A stretch of 64,000 nucleotides of DNA from Bifidobacterium pluvialisilvae (GCF_019331695.1 NZ_JAHBBI010000008.1:101212-165211), one strand, 5' to 3'; shown: positions 42,904 to 54,205, counted from the first letter of the stretch. Notes: generated from the sequence alone by a model not told the origin. Numbers and translations are program-made.

Positions 42904-44316
42904 CTATGCCATGTCTCGTTCGGGTTCCCGGTTTCCCGGCTCGCCGGTCGTCTTCCTCGTGATGAGCAGCATGTGCCGTCCCGTGGCGTCGGTCGTGGCG
43001 AAGATATATGTGTCGCCGCCGTCCTTGAGCTTGAGTTTCCGGCGCAATGCGGCCACGTTCATCGGGAAGTTCCGTGTGCCGATGTTCGCGTGGGTGATGC
43101 CGCCCAACGCGCCTTTGAGTTCGCGCTTGCCCATGCCGGTCACGGCGTCGACGACGAATCCGCGACCGGGGAAGTCCTGCGCCGGACGGTCCGCAACGAA
43201 CAGATGACTGTTCGGACCGATCTGCCGTACGCCGTACCGTCGTTCCAGCAGCGCGAAGCAGCCCGCCTTCATGACGGACGCGTTCGGCTCGTACACGTAT
43301 CGATTGCCGCGTTCCGTATCGTCGGACGTATCGACGTCATCGTTGGGTGCGTCGACGTCGCCAACGGCATTCCTGCTATCGACGACGGTGTTCCCGCCGT
43401 CGTCAGCATTATCGTCATCGGCCAATATCTCCAACGATTCATCAATATGATATTGAACCACTTGTGAATCATTGACGCAGGTCATGAGCAGATAACGACC
43501 GGTGGCGTCGTCGGTCGCGTTCGCCGCACGCCGGCGTAGTACGACGAGCAGCTCCTTGCATTCGTTGCCGGTCGAGACGATATGCACCTCGCGCACGGTC
43601 GCCGGGCCGCCGAGGTCGCGCACGGTCTTGCGCCAGTCGAGCATGGGGGAGAGCTTGACCATCACGGTCGTCGCGCGTTCCAGCAGTTCGTCCTCCAATG
43701 CGAGCACGTCGGGCGTGCAGTCGGCGATGGCATACGTGCGCGCGCCATGCGCGTCGCGTCGGGCCGGGTCGATGACGATCATCGTGGACGACGGATTGGT
43801 CGTGGCCATGCCGTCCGTCGTGTCGTCCGGCCGTCGCAGGAAGTCCTCCGCGTCCGCGTTGACAATCGTGACGTTATCGAGCCCCAGTATGGCCATGTTG
43901 TGCTCGGCGACCTCGCACAGGCGCGCCTGCCGCTCCACATATATGCCGCGTGTGAACGCCCGCGCCATATAGGAGAAGTCGACGCCGAACCCGCCGGTCA
44001 GGTCGATGAGCGTCGTATCGCTATGCCCGGCCATTGACTCGCCGTGCCCGGCCATCAACCGTTGCGCCACGGCGGTCTTGTACAGTGCCGTCGTCTGCGA
44101 CGAGCACTGTTCCATCGAGATGTGCGGCGGGTAGACGATGCCGTCGTGCGCGGCCCATTCGGGGAGTTTCGTCGTCGCCCGCTGCCATCCGTCGATCTGT
44201 TCGAGCGCCGTCGTCATGTCGACGTCGTCGCCGGCCTTGGCATGCAACGCCAGGTCGCGGACGTCGTCGTCGCGGTGCGTACGGATGAATTCGCGGGTTC
44301 CGGGGCTGATTTCCAC
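42904..44316 (-). CDS. SAM-dependent methyltransferase with THUMP-like C-terminus
   Basis: 470 residues starting with GTG at 44316. Motif I is LIDLTGGFGVDFSYMA near 129-144, followed by YVERQARLCEVAEHN and VNADAEDFL; MIVIDPARRD matches a motif IV acid/Pro region near 184. The C-terminal third matches the THUMP-like domain found in this class (ending VAALRRKLKLKDGGDTYIFAT), with an Asp/Asn-rich insert at about 308-345. Members are predicted RNA methyltransferases; the target is unknown. A TACAAT hexamer ends 6 nt before the GTG and no ribosome site exists, so the mRNA is probably leaderless. Confidence 0.85.
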   Translation of the reverse strand: MEISPGTREFIRTHRDDDVRDLALHAKAGDDVDMTTALEQIDGWQRATTKLPEWAAHDGIVYPPHISMEQCSSQTTALYKTAVAQRLMAGHGESMAGHSDTTLIDLTGGFGVDFSYMARAFTRGIYVERQARLCEVAEHNMAILGLDNVTIVNADAEDFLRRPDDTTDGMATTNPSSTMIVIDPARRDAHGARTYAIADCTPDVLALEDELLERATTVMVKLSPMLDWRKTVRDLGGPATVREVHIVSTGNECKELLVVLRRRAANATDDATGRYLLMTCVNDSQVVQYHIDESLEILADDDNADDGGNTVVDSRNAVGDVDAPNDDVDTSDDTERGNRYVYEPNASVMKAGCFALLERRYGVRQIGPNSHLFVADRPAQDFPGRGFVVDAVTGMGKRELKGALGGITHANIGTRNFPMNVAALRRKLKLKDGGDTYIFATTDATGRHMLLITRKTTGEPGNREPERDMA

Positions 44317-44322
44317 GTCAGT

Positions 44323-44328
44323 ATTGTA
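44323..44328 (-). promoter_or_regulatory. -10 element of a probably leaderless methyltransferase mRNA
   Basis: On the minus strand TACAAT is followed by six bases and then the GTG start. This puts the expected transcription start at or next to the start codon. A GGTCAC sequence sits 17 bp upstream in the -35 position, a weak match. Confidence 0.5.
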
Positions 44329-44345
44329 TCGGCGGGCATGGGCAC

Positions 44346-44493
44346 GTGACCGGGCGCATCAACGTGACCGGGCACACCCGCACCCAGTCACGCACCGTGA
44401 TAATCGTTGCAATTGCAGCGTTTCTATTATCGCGTTACATGGCAGACCCGCACCTGGTCACAAGCCTGGCCCCACGTACTCGCACCAGGTCAC
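44346..44493. promoter_or_regulatory. Five GGTCAC-type motifs between methyltransferase and kdp
   Basis: CGCACC(C/T/A)(A/G)GTCAC occurs at 44379-44391, 44449-44461 and 44481-44493. Inverted GTGACCGGGC copies lie at 44346 and 44364. Clustering of one motif in both orientations suggests a regulator-binding region for one or both divergent genes. Which regulator binds is unknown. Confidence 0.45.
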
Positions 44494-44625
44494 AAAAAAC
44501 CCGACCCAAGCCACCCGTTAGCGAACCGTTAGTGACTCGCCGCCATCGCCGTCACACCCCGTATGGAACCCGTAAAAACCGGCTGCACGCCATTCGTCCG
44601 CCCATAGCATGGGAGACGCAATGAG

Positions 44626-44687
44626 GCCCGGAAGGTTCCGGTACGTCCACGCGGCGAAGTCCGCGGGACGACGGAACCGCTCCGGGC
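44626..44687 (+). other. Long stem-loop leader upstream of the kdp genes
   Basis: GCCCGGA (44626-44632) pairs with TCCGGGC (44681-44687). Inside it GGTTCCG/CGGAACC, CGTCC/GGACG and GCGG/CCGC pair around a CGAAGT loop. The 62-nt structure ends 23 bp before the first small gene's ATG and just before its ribosome site. It could be an attenuator, a regulator of translation or an RNA stabiliser. It does not match a riboswitch class I know. Confidence 0.6.
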
Positions 44688-44709
44688 TTGTTCGATTGAA
44701 GGAGAGAAC

Positions 44710-44802
44710 ATGCCCTGGTGGGTTGATGTCGCCTATGTGATCGGGACGATAGCGGTATTCGTCGTCTTCGATCTGTTCGGAAAGTGGGCGGACAAGCTAT
44801 GA
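44710..44802 (+). CDS. 30-residue membrane protein heading the kdp operon
   Basis: ATG at 44710 follows GAAGGAGAG. The protein is MPWWVDVAYVIGTIAVFVVF then a short DLFGKWADKL end: a single membrane helix flanked by Trp/Asp and Lys/Asp. Its stop overlaps the next small gene's start (ATGA). Small one-helix proteins of this shape precede kdpF in actinobacterial kdp operons as I recall them; none has an assigned role that I know. It may join or tune the KdpFABC complex. Confidence 0.65.
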   Translation: MPWWVDVAYVIGTIAVFVVFDLFGKWADKL

Positions 44803-44891
44803 TGGCAGCTTTCAACATTCTTGGCGTGGTCCTGGGGGTCGTGGGCATCGCATACATGATCTACTCCCTGTGCCGTCCCGAGAAATTCTAG
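44799..44891 (+). CDS. kdpF: KdpF, small subunit of the Kdp potassium pump
   Basis: 30 residues (ATG at 44799; ATG at 44802 would give 29). The single helix FNILGVVLGVVGIAYMIYSL is followed by CRPEKF. The YxxYxLxxPEKF ending is the KdpF signature. KdpF is a lipid-like stabiliser of the KdpFABC complex in the membrane. The start overlaps the preceding 30-residue gene by four bases, and kdpA begins 42 bp downstream. Confidence 0.9.
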   Translation: MMAAFNILGVVLGVVGIAYMIYSLCRPEKF

Positions 44892-44933
44892 AAGACTTTT
44901 TCACATACTAAGGTTCAGACAAGGTTCATCATC

Positions 44934-46610
44934 ATGGTGTACTTCTACGCAATCATGGCATTCGGTCTGATTGCCATAATCCTGGCGGCGATATACAAAC
45001 CGCTGGGCGATTACATGTACCGTGTGTTCACGTCGGACAAGGATCTGTTCTTCGAGAAATGGATCTACCGGATCATCGGCGTGGACTCGAGGAAGGGCCA
45101 GACCTGGAAGGCGTACCTTCGCGGCGTCCTCGGCTTCTCCCTGCTCAGCGTGCTGGTGCTGTACCTGCTCCAGCGCGTCCAGCACTGGCTGCCGTTCAAC
45201 ATGGGCTTCGACAACGTGCCCGGACCGCTGGCGTTCAACACGGCCGCCTCGTTCGTGACGAACACGAACTGGCAGTCGTATTCGCCTGACGTGACGCTCG
45301 GCTACACCGTGCAGTTCGCCGGCCTCGCCGTGCAGAACTTCGTGTCGGCTGCCGTCGGCATCGCCGTGGCCGTCGCGCTCGTGCGCGGCTTCGCGCTGCG
45401 CAAGTCCGAGACCATCGGCAACTTCTGGGTCGACCTGACCCGTTGCACGATGCGCATCCTCATGCCGATCTCCATCGTCATGGGCATCATCCTCATCGGC
45501 CTCGGCGTCACGCAGAACTTCGCCGACTGGATCCACGTGACCACCATCGCCGGCAACCAGCAGACCATCATGCAGGGCCCGGTCGCCTCGCAGGAGGTCA
45601 TCAAGGAGCTCGGCACCAACGGCGGCGGTTTCTTCAACGCCAACTCGTCGCATCCGTACGAGAATCCGAACATGTGGACGAACCTCATCGAGATCATCCT
45701 CATGCTCGCCATCCCGGTGGCGCTCACGCGCACCTTCGGCCGCATGGTCGGCCAGGTGAAGCAGGGCTATGCGCTGCTCGGCGCCATGGTCATCCTCTTC
45801 GGCGTCAGCTTCCTCTGCCTCGTGACCGCGGAATCCTTCTCCAACGACCCGATCACCAGCCTGACCGGCGGCTCGATGGAAGGCAAGGAGGACCGGTTCG
45901 GCATCGTCTGGTCGAGCCTGTTCGGCACCACGTCCACATCCACGTCCACGGGCGCCGTCGACTCCATGCACGACTCGTACACCGCGCTCGGCGGCATGAT
46001 GTACATGCTCAACATGATGCTCGGCGAGGTCTCGCCGGGTGGCGTGGGCGCCGGCCTGTACGGCATCCTCGTGATGGCCGTCGTGGCCGTGTTCATCGCC
46101 GGCCTGATGGTCGGCCGCACGCCGGAATACCTCGGCAAGAAGATTGGCCCGCGCGAGATGAAGATGGCGTCGCTGTACTTCCTCGTCATGCCGATCACGG
46201 TCGTGGTGGGCGTCTCGCTGAGCTTCGCCCTGCCGTTCGCAAGGCAGTCCATCTTCGACGTTTCGCTGAACAACACCGGCAATCACGGCTTCTCCGAGGT
46301 CGTGTACGCGTTCACCTCCGCCGCGAACAACAACGGCTCCGCCTTCGCCGGCATCACCGCCGACACCCCGTGGCTCGACACCGCGCTGGGACTCGCCGTG
46401 CTGATCGGCCGCTTCCTGCCGATCGCGTTGGTGATCGCCCTGGCCGGCTCGCTGGCCCGGCAGGACGCCGTCCCGGTGACCGCCGGCACCATGCGGACCG
46501 ACACCAGGCTGTTCACCGGTCTGCTCGTATTCGTTATCGTCCTTATTTCCGCGCTGACGTTCTTCCCGACGCTTGCCCTGGGACCGTTGGCAGAAGGTCT
46601 GGTGGCCTGA
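44934..46610 (+). CDS. kdpA: Potassium-transporting ATPase subunit KdpA
   Basis: 558 residues with about ten membrane helices, normal length. The K+-selective pore loops are recognisable: [20 protein letters not shown] (first), [18 protein letters not shown] (second), and the later [23 protein letters not shown]. KdpA is the channel-like subunit that binds K+ with high affinity and passes it to KdpB. It follows kdpF by 42 bp and ends one base before the kdpB start. Its expression is expected to need K+ limitation through KdpDE, encoded downstream. Confidence 0.96.
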   Translation: MVYFYAIMAFGLIAIILAAIYKPLGDYMYRVFTSDKDLFFEKWIYRIIGVDSRKGQTWKAYLRGVLGFSLLSVLVLYLLQRVQHWLPFNMGFDNVPGPLAFNTAASFVTNTNWQSYSPDVTLGYTVQFAGLAVQNFVSAAVGIAVAVALVRGFALRKSETIGNFWVDLTRCTMRILMPISIVMGIILIGLGVTQNFADWIHVTTIAGNQQTIMQGPVASQEVIKELGTNGGGFFNANSSHPYENPNMWTNLIEIILMLAIPVALTRTFGRMVGQVKQGYALLGAMVILFGVSFLCLVTAESFSNDPITSLTGGSMEGKEDRFGIVWSSLFGTTSTSTSTGAVDSMHDSYTALGGMMYMLNMMLGEVSPGGVGAGLYGILVMAVVAVFIAGLMVGRTPEYLGKKIGPREMKMASLYFLVMPITVVVGVSLSFALPFARQSIFDVSLNNTGNHGFSEVVYAFTSAANNNGSAFAGITADTPWLDTALGLAVLIGRFLPIALVIALAGSLARQDAVPVTAGTMRTDTRLFTGLLVFVIVLISALTFFPTLALGPLAEGLVA

Positions 46611-46611
46611 T

Positions 46612-48786
<2,175 letters not shown>

Positions 48787-48816
48787 CCGAAGCCGTCGAG
48801 AGAAAGTGTGCCAATC

Positions 48817-49458
48817 ATGAAAAACGCCATGGCATTGAACATGCGCAGCTACTGGGCCGGCCTCAAGGCCGTGCTGGTCTTCACCGTCATCGTCATCGTC
48901 TACACGTTCGTGATGACCGGCATCGGCCAGCTCGGCATGCCCGACAAGGCCAACGGCTCCATGGTCACGAACGCGTCCGGCGAGGTCGTCGGCTCGTCGC
49001 TCATCGGCCAGTCGTTCACCGACAAGGACGGCAAGGCGCTGCCGCAGTACTTCCAGTCCCGTCCGTCCGCCGCGTCCGACCCGAACCTTCCGGAGGACCA
49101 GACCGACAACGTGAACTATGCGGCGAACGCCTCCTCCGGCACGAACAAGGGCCATCAGGACGCCGACCTCATCGCGAGCGTCGCCGAACGGCGCGCCGCG
49201 ATCGCCAAACGCGAGGGCGTGGACGTCAAGCAGGTGCCGGCGGACGCGACCACGTCGTCGTCCTCCGGCCTCGATCCGAACATCAGCCCCGACTACGCGG
49301 CCATTCAGGTGCGTCGCGTCGCCAAGGCCAGGGGGCTGAGCGAGGATCAGGTGGAGCAGCAGGTGAAGAAGTACACCACCGGCCGCGGACTCGGCTTCAT
49401 CGGCGAGCCCGTCGTCAACGTGGTGCAGCTCAATCTCGCCCTCGACGGGCTCCGGTAG
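48817..49458 (+). CDS. kdpC: Potassium-transporting ATPase subunit KdpC
   Basis: 213 residues from the ATG at 48817, with GAGAGAAAG 10 nt upstream; a GTG at 48808 is possible. One membrane helix near the N-terminus (LKAVLVFTVIVIVYTFVMTGIGQL) is followed by an extracellular domain. GSSLIGQSFTDKDGKALPQYFQSRPSA and the ending VNVVQLNLALDGLR are typical KdpC. KdpC stabilises and helps nucleotide use of KdpB. The gene is the last of kdpFABC and is followed by a strong stem-loop. Confidence 0.95.
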   Translation: MKNAMALNMRSYWAGLKAVLVFTVIVIVYTFVMTGIGQLGMPDKANGSMVTNASGEVVGSSLIGQSFTDKDGKALPQYFQSRPSAASDPNLPEDQTDNVNYAANASSGTNKGHQDADLIASVAERRAAIAKREGVDVKQVPADATTSSSSGLDPNISPDYAAIQVRRVAKARGLSEDQVEQQVKKYTTGRGLGFIGEPVVNVVQLNLALDGLR

Positions 49459-49480
49459 CCCGCGGGCAGTGAACCACGAC

Positions 49481-49523
49481 CGAGTCGAAGGACCCGTTCC
49501 CGACGGGACGGGCCTTCGACTCG
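49481..49523. terminator. Stem-loop between kdpC and kdpD
   Basis: CGAGTCGAAGGACCCGT pairs with ACGGGCCTTCGACTCG (small bulge), with TCCCGACGG in the loop. It lies 23 bp beyond kdpC. It lacks a T tract after the stem, so transcription may partly read through to kdpDE. Confidence 0.55.
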
Positions 49524-49650
49524 ACGTGTTTCCCGATTATTCTTGAAAACGGCTGTTGAAGACGGCCATTGAAAACGTCGTCGTCACGATACGACGACGG
49601 ATGCCGACGGATGTCGTCAACGACGTATCGCAACGAACGAGGGGGAATCC

Positions 49651-52602
49651 ATGGCCAAGGCGCGAGGATCGTTCCGTGTGCTGCTCGGCGCCGCGCCCGG
49701 CGTCGGCAAGACCTGTGCCATGCTCAAGGAGGGGCATCGTCTCAAGGCGTCCGGCAAGGACGTCGTCATCGCGCTCATCGAATCGCATGGCCGCAAGGCC
49801 ACCGAGACCGCCGCGCGCGGATTGGAGATCGTGCCGCGCCGGCGCGTGCGCTACCGCGGCATGTGGATGGACGACATGGACCTGTTCAAGGTCATCGAAC
49901 GCCATCCCGACGTCGCCCTCGTCGACGAGCTGGCGCACACCAACATCCCCGGATCCGTGCACGAGAAACGCTGGCAGGACGTGGAGGACCTGCTCGCCGC
50001 CGGCATCGACGTCATCACCACCATCAACGTGCAGCACATCGAATCGCTCAACGACGTGGTGCGCGAGATCACCGGCAGCACGCAGAAGGAGACCGTGCCC
50101 GACAAGGTGCTGCGCTCGGCCACGCAGGTCGAGCTCGTCGACCTGCCGCCGGCCATGCTGCGCGAACGCCTCTCCGCCGGACTGGTGTACAAGTCCGACC
50201 GCGTGGACGCGGCGCTGAGCAACTACTTCCGCGTCGGCAACCTCACCGCGTTGCGCGAACTCGCCCTGCTGTGGCTTGCAGGCCGCGTCGACGAGGCGCT
50301 CAAGGAATACCGCGACGAGCACAACATCCGCGCCAAATGGGAGACGCGCGAACGCGTGGTCGTGGCGTTGTCGGGCGGTCCCGAGGGCGACCAGCTGCTC
50401 AGGCGCGGCGCCCGCGTGGCCAGGGCGTCGGGCGGCGGCGACCTTATCGCCGTGCACGTTACCGCGGAGGACGGCCTCGCCGGGTCGAACCCCACGCTGC
50501 TGGCACGCCAGCGCCGGCTCGTCGAACAGCTCGGCGGCACCTACCATCAGATCGTCGGCGAGGACATCCCCGACGCCCTGCTCGACTTCGCGCGCGCCAA
50601 CAACGCCACGCAGGTCATCGTCGGCGTCTCGCGGCGCGGACTGCTGGCCCGATGGCTGGGACGTCCGTCCGCCACGACCGGCATCGTCGACAAGTCGGGC
50701 GACATCGACGTGCACATCGTCACGCATGAGTTCGTGCAGCATGGCTTCCATCTGCCCAAATACCGTGAATCGATGGCGGTGAGCCGCAAGATCGTGGGCG
50801 TGCTGTTCTCCCTGGTGGCCGTGCTCACGGTCAGCTGGCTGCTCTTCACGTTCAGCACCCCGCATTCCGGGCAGCGCGACGCATTGATTCTGCAGCTCAT
50901 CGTGGTGCTCGCGGCCGTCATCGGCGGCGTCATCCCCGCCACCGTGGCCGCCGTGCTCAGCGGCCTCGCCCTCGACTTCCTCTATACGCCGCCCGTCGGC
51001 ACGTTCCATGTGATTCGGGCGTCCGACGTCGTGACCATCGTGCTGTATGTGATCGTCGGCGTGATCGTCGGCGCCGTGGTGGACCGCGCCGACGCGCGGG
51101 CCCGTCAGGCGCAGCGCGCCCGTGCGGAATCGGAGATGCTTGCCAGCGTCGCCGGCTCGGTGCTGCGCAGCAACAACCCGCTGCGCGCCATCGTGCACCG
51201 CACCCGTGAGGCGTTCGGATTCGACTGCGTGCGGGTCGTGCAGGACGGCCGCGTGGTCATCTCCGACGCCGACCCGTCGTCATCGGTGAACAGCCTGCCG
51301 GTCGGCGCGTCGCCTGCGTCGGCTGGCGATTCCGCCGGCGATGCCGGCGACGCCGACACCGGCGGCAACGGCATCGAGCACGATTCCATATCGCTCAACG
51401 ACCATGGTCCCTCACTGGAACTGTACGGCCGCGCGATCGAGGCGTCCGACCAGCGCATGCTCATGGCGATCCTCTCGCAGATCCAGACCGTGCTCGAACA
51501 CAACGACCTCATGCGCAAGGCCAGCGAGGTCGAACCGCTGGCCGCGGCCGAGAAGGTGCGTACGGCGCTGCTCAACGCGGTCAGCCACGACCTGCGCCGG
51601 CCGCTCGCCTCCGCCACCACCGCGGTCTCCGGACTGCAGCGCATGGGTTCCGCGGCCAGCGACCGCGACCGTCGCGAGCTCCTGGACGTCGCCGACAACG
51701 GGCTGAAACAGCTCACCAAACTCGTCACCGACCTGCTCGACGTCTCGCGCATCCGCGAGGGCGCGCTGCCGCTGGCGCTGGTTGCCACCGACGTGGGCGG
51801 GGCCATCGTGCCGCTGTTCGACGAACTCGACATCGGCCCGTGGAAGGTCGACCTCGACATCGCCCCCGGCCTGCCGCTCGTGGTGGCCGACCCGGCGCTG
51901 CTGCAGCGCGCGCTCTCGAACGTCGTCGTCAACGCCATGCGCTTCACGCCGGACGACAAGCGCGTGCGCATCGCCGCATCCACGTTCAACGGCATCGTCG
52001 AGATCCGCATCGTCGACCAGGGGCCGGGTGTGCCCGACGACCGCAAAAGCGAGATATTCGTGCCGTTCCATCGGCTCGGCGACACCGACAACACGACCGG
52101 TCTCGGACTGGGCATGGCGTTGTCGAAGGGCTTCGTCGAATCGATGGGCGGCTCCATCTCCGCAGAGGACACGCCCGGCGGCGGCCTCACCATCGTCATC
52201 GCCCTGCGCGTCGCCGATCCGTCGCTCGCGGCTGGGCAGCCGATTCCCAAGGCCGAACGCCCCAACCCGGCCGAGATCCTCGAGCAGGACACGCTGAACG
52301 TCTCGGGCGCGGTCTCCGACGTCATCCTGCCGTTGCCCGGTGAAGGCCCGTCCGAGGAGCGCGGCCTCGACCGGTTCATCAACTACACCATCAACCGTGG
52401 CGGCAAGGACGATGACGACGACGATGACAACGACGATGACAGTGGTGACGGCGCCGACGATGGCGGCAGTGACGTCGGTGGCGGCGTCGGCCAAGACCAC
52501 GACGACGATCATCTTGACGTCGGCCATGCCGACGCCGATAGGGTCGACGCACGTTCATCCGATGGGAATACAGTGGAACCAGTGAAAGGGGAGAGCCAAT
52601 GA
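49651..52602 (+). CDS. kdpD: Sensor histidine kinase KdpD with acidic C-terminal tail
   Basis: 983 residues, longer than the usual 890. An N-terminal KdpD domain begins RGSFRVLLGAAPGVGKT (Walker A 13-21), continues with ELAHTNIPGS and a Usp-like domain (VVALSGGPEGDQLLRRG, about 231-350), four membrane helices near 380-490, and a GAF-like region. The kinase core has SHDLRRPLAS with His646 and a C-terminal GLGLGMALSKGFVESMGG ATP lid. After residue about 912 there is a tail of about 70 residues, mostly Asp with Gly, Asn and Ser. It looks like another low-complexity expansion and is not needed for the kinase fold. Senses K+ limitation or turgor by family knowledge. Confidence 0.95.
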   Translation: MAKARGSFRVLLGAAPGVGKTCAMLKEGHRLKASGKDVVIALIESHGRKATETAARGLEIVPRRRVRYRGMWMDDMDLFKVIERHPDVALVDELAHTNIPGSVHEKRWQDVEDLLAAGIDVITTINVQHIESLNDVVREITGSTQKETVPDKVLRSATQVELVDLPPAMLRERLSAGLVYKSDRVDAALSNYFRVGNLTALRELALLWLAGRVDEALKEYRDEHNIRAKWETRERVVVALSGGPEGDQLLRRGARVARASGGGDLIAVHVTAEDGLAGSNPTLLARQRRLVEQLGGTYHQIVGEDIPDALLDFARANNATQVIVGVSRRGLLARWLGRPSATTGIVDKSGDIDVHIVTHEFVQHGFHLPKYRESMAVSRKIVGVLFSLVAVLTVSWLLFTFSTPHSGQRDALILQLIVVLAAVIGGVIPATVAAVLSGLALDFLYTPPVGTFHVIRASDVVTIVLYVIVGVIVGAVVDRADARARQAQRARAESEMLASVAGSVLRSNNPLRAIVHRTREAFGFDCVRVVQDGRVVISDADPSSSVNSLPVGASPASAGDSAGDAGDADTGGNGIEHDSISLNDHGPSLELYGRAIEASDQRMLMAILSQIQTVLEHNDLMRKASEVEPLAAAEKVRTALLNAVSHDLRRPLASATTAVSGLQRMGSAASDRDRRELLDVADNGLKQLTKLVTDLLDVSRIREGALPLALVATDVGGAIVPLFDELDIGPWKVDLDIAPGLPLVVADPALLQRALSNVVVNAMRFTPDDKRVRIAASTFNGIVEIRIVDQGPGVPDDRKSEIFVPFHRLGDTDNTTGLGLGMALSKGFVESMGGSISAEDTPGGGLTIVIALRVADPSLAAGQPIPKAERPNPAEILEQDTLNVSGAVSDVILPLPGEGPSEERGLDRFINYTINRGGKDDDDDDDNDDDSGDGADDGGSDVGGGVGQDHDDDHLDVGHADADRVDARSSDGNTVEPVKGESQ

Positions 52603-53291
52603 AAATACTGATTGCGGACGACGATCCCCAGTTTTTGAAGGCGTTGAAGATCACCCTGCATTCGCAGGGATACGACATCGTGACCGCGAAGGACGGCGTC
52701 GAATGCATCACCGTGGCGGTGCGTGAGCATCCCGACCTGTTCATGGTCGACCTCGGCATGCCCCGCATGGACGGCATGGGCGTGATCCAGGGATTGCGCG
52801 GATGGACCGATGCGCCGATCCTCGTGGTGTCGGGACGCACCGACGAACGGGAGAAGGTGGCGGTGTTGGACGCCGGCGCCGACGACTACGTGACCAAACC
52901 GGTGCCGATCGACGAACTGCTCGCCCGCATCCGTGCGCTGCTGCGCCGCGTGCCGCAGGACAGCGAACCGCCCGTCATGACCATCGGCGACGTGACCGTG
53001 GACCTGGCCTCGCATGCCGTGTTCCGCGGCCGCAAGGGACGCCAGGTGCGCGTAAGGCTCACGCCGACCGAATGGAAGCTGTTCGAGGCGCTGGTGCGCA
53101 ACGCCGGCAAGCTCATGACCCGGCAGGACCTGCTCACCGAGATCTGGGGGCCGCAGCATGTGCGCGACTCCGGATACCTGCGGCTCTACATCTCGCAGCT
53201 GCGCAAGAAGATCGAGCCCGACCCCGCGCATCCGCGTTATCTCAAGACCGAACCCGGCATGGGCTACCGTCTCGACCCCAAAGGCGAATGA
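52599..53291 (+). CDS. kdpE: Response regulator KdpE (OmpR family)
   Basis: 230 residues; the start overlaps the kdpD stop by four bases (ATGA), so translation is coupled. The receiver domain has Asp7-Asp8-Asp9, phospho-acceptor Asp51 in FMVDLGMPRMDG, and Lys in DYVTKPVPIDELL. The C-terminal winged helix contains LTPTEWKLFEALVRNAGKLM and LRLYISQLRKKIEPD. It is expected to activate kdpFABC when phosphorylated by KdpD. No KdpE box was fixed upstream of the kdp genes; the GGTCAC motif cluster at 44346 is a candidate. Confidence 0.96.
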   Translation: MKILIADDDPQFLKALKITLHSQGYDIVTAKDGVECITVAVREHPDLFMVDLGMPRMDGMGVIQGLRGWTDAPILVVSGRTDEREKVAVLDAGADDYVTKPVPIDELLARIRALLRRVPQDSEPPVMTIGDVTVDLASHAVFRGRKGRQVRVRLTPTEWKLFEALVRNAGKLMTRQDLLTEIWGPQHVRDSGYLRLYISQLRKKIEPDPAHPRYLKTEPGMGYRLDPKGE

Positions 53292-53330
53292 GCCCCATCT
53301 CATAGGCTCCCTGGATTTTGCCGGGGTGAA

Positions 53331-53486
53331 GAGGATCCTTCGACTTCGGCCCACGGCCTTCGCTCAGGATGACAGAAAAGGATAGTCGGCCTTCGCTCAG
53401 GATGACGGCTGAGTAGCGTTGAGGTCCCATGCTCCGGCTCCCTCTGATGAGGGAGCTGTCATGCGAAGCATGACTGAGGGAGAGAC
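53331..53486. repeat. Partial GTCATCCTGAGCGAGC element and full CTCCCTC element
   Basis: Right halves of the first family lie at 53331-53378 and about 53388-53407 (CGCTCAGGATGACAG). A full GGCTCCCTCTGATGAGGGAG element follows at 53436-53486. It lies between kdpE and the tRNA terminator, and no gene is present. Confidence 0.75.
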
Positions 53487-53590
53487 CGACACGCTCATGC
53501 CGGTATGTCCACCCGGTTGGTTCTCGCCAGACGGGCAATCCCGCTCGTGGTACGAGACGGTACCCATGGCGACAAGGCGGATACGACAAA

Positions 53591-53620
53591 GACCCTTGGA
53601 ATCATCCGATTCCAAGGGTC
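53591..53620 (-). terminator. Terminator of tRNA-Lys
   Basis: GACCCTTGGAAT at 53591 and ATTCCAAGGGTC ending at 53620 form a perfect stem. On the minus strand it is followed by TTTGTC. It lies directly after the 3' end of the minus-strand tRNA. Confidence 0.85.
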
Positions 53621-53626
53621 TTACTG

Positions 53627-53700
53627 TGCCCCCCGTGGGACTCGAACCCACAACCCACGACTTAAAAGGACGCTGCTCTAACCAATTGAGCTAGAGGGGC
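53627..53700 (-). tRNA. tRNA-Lys (anticodon UUU)
   Basis: 74 nt on the minus strand. It folds as a cloverleaf: acceptor GCCCCTC/GGGGGGC, D arm GCTCAATTGGTTAGAGC, anticodon loop CTTTTAA with anticodon TTT, T arm GTGGGTTCGAGTCCCAC, discriminator A. One U-U mismatch sits in the anticodon stem. The 3' CCA is not encoded. The anticodon reads AAA and AAG codons. Confidence 0.95.
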
Positions 53701-53711
53701 AACAAAATCTC

Positions 53712-53741
53712 ATGATACATCGTTTCCAATGGATTGTGCAA
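53712..53741 (-). promoter_or_regulatory. tRNA-Lys promoter
   Basis: On the minus strand TTGCAC is followed after 18 bp by TATCAT, and the tRNA starts 11 nt later. Both hexamers are close to the sigma70 consensus. Confidence 0.7.
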
Positions 53742-54205
53742 GTTCCCTACGAGAGTTTTTCACGAAACGTTGTGTCGGAAGGTTCTGTGAAAACGGTCCG
53801 TATGGGGAAACGCAGGGGAAACGGGAAAGAAAAGCGCCGAACCGTGAATGCGCCTGTCGGCGCAAGGGCCGCTCGCAGCGGCAAAAAATGGAGCCCGGGG
53901 CAATGCACGGCCCGACGCGGCTCCCAGTGTACGGCATTGCGAGGCCATCGCCAAACGGGAGTGTTCGCGCGTGGCTGCATTACCGTCGCGACACAGGTCC
54001 GAACACGGACCTACGGCACCCGAAACCCGGTCCGAAACACCCGAACCCCGGATTTTATGGTGTTTTTTGGTCGTTTTTCGTCTGAAAAACGACCAAAAAA
54101 CACCATAAATCGGCGATGGCGGGGATAAGTGCCCGGTATCGGCCGGAGCGTCTGTGAGTCTGGGCGTGCCTATGTCGGGTACCCGTGCGCTCCCGCTTCG
54201 GTCGG
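53742..54205. repeat. Gene-free gap with a perfect 25-bp hairpin at 54054-54109
   Basis: TTTATGGTGTTTTTTGGTCG continues to TTTTT, then CGTCTG, and the exact complement ends at 54109 (25-bp arms, 6-nt loop). Flanks CCCCGGAT and ATCGGCGATGGCGGGG are loosely inverted. The core recurs in the palindrome at 63431. The rest (53742-54053, 54110-54205) shows no gene; open frames here are short shadows. Confidence 0.7.

Noticed and set aside
44626..44687. c-di-AMP (ydaO) or other known riboswitch in the kdp leader
   Set aside because: Only nested stems are seen; the conserved bases of the ydaO class or any other class I know are missing.
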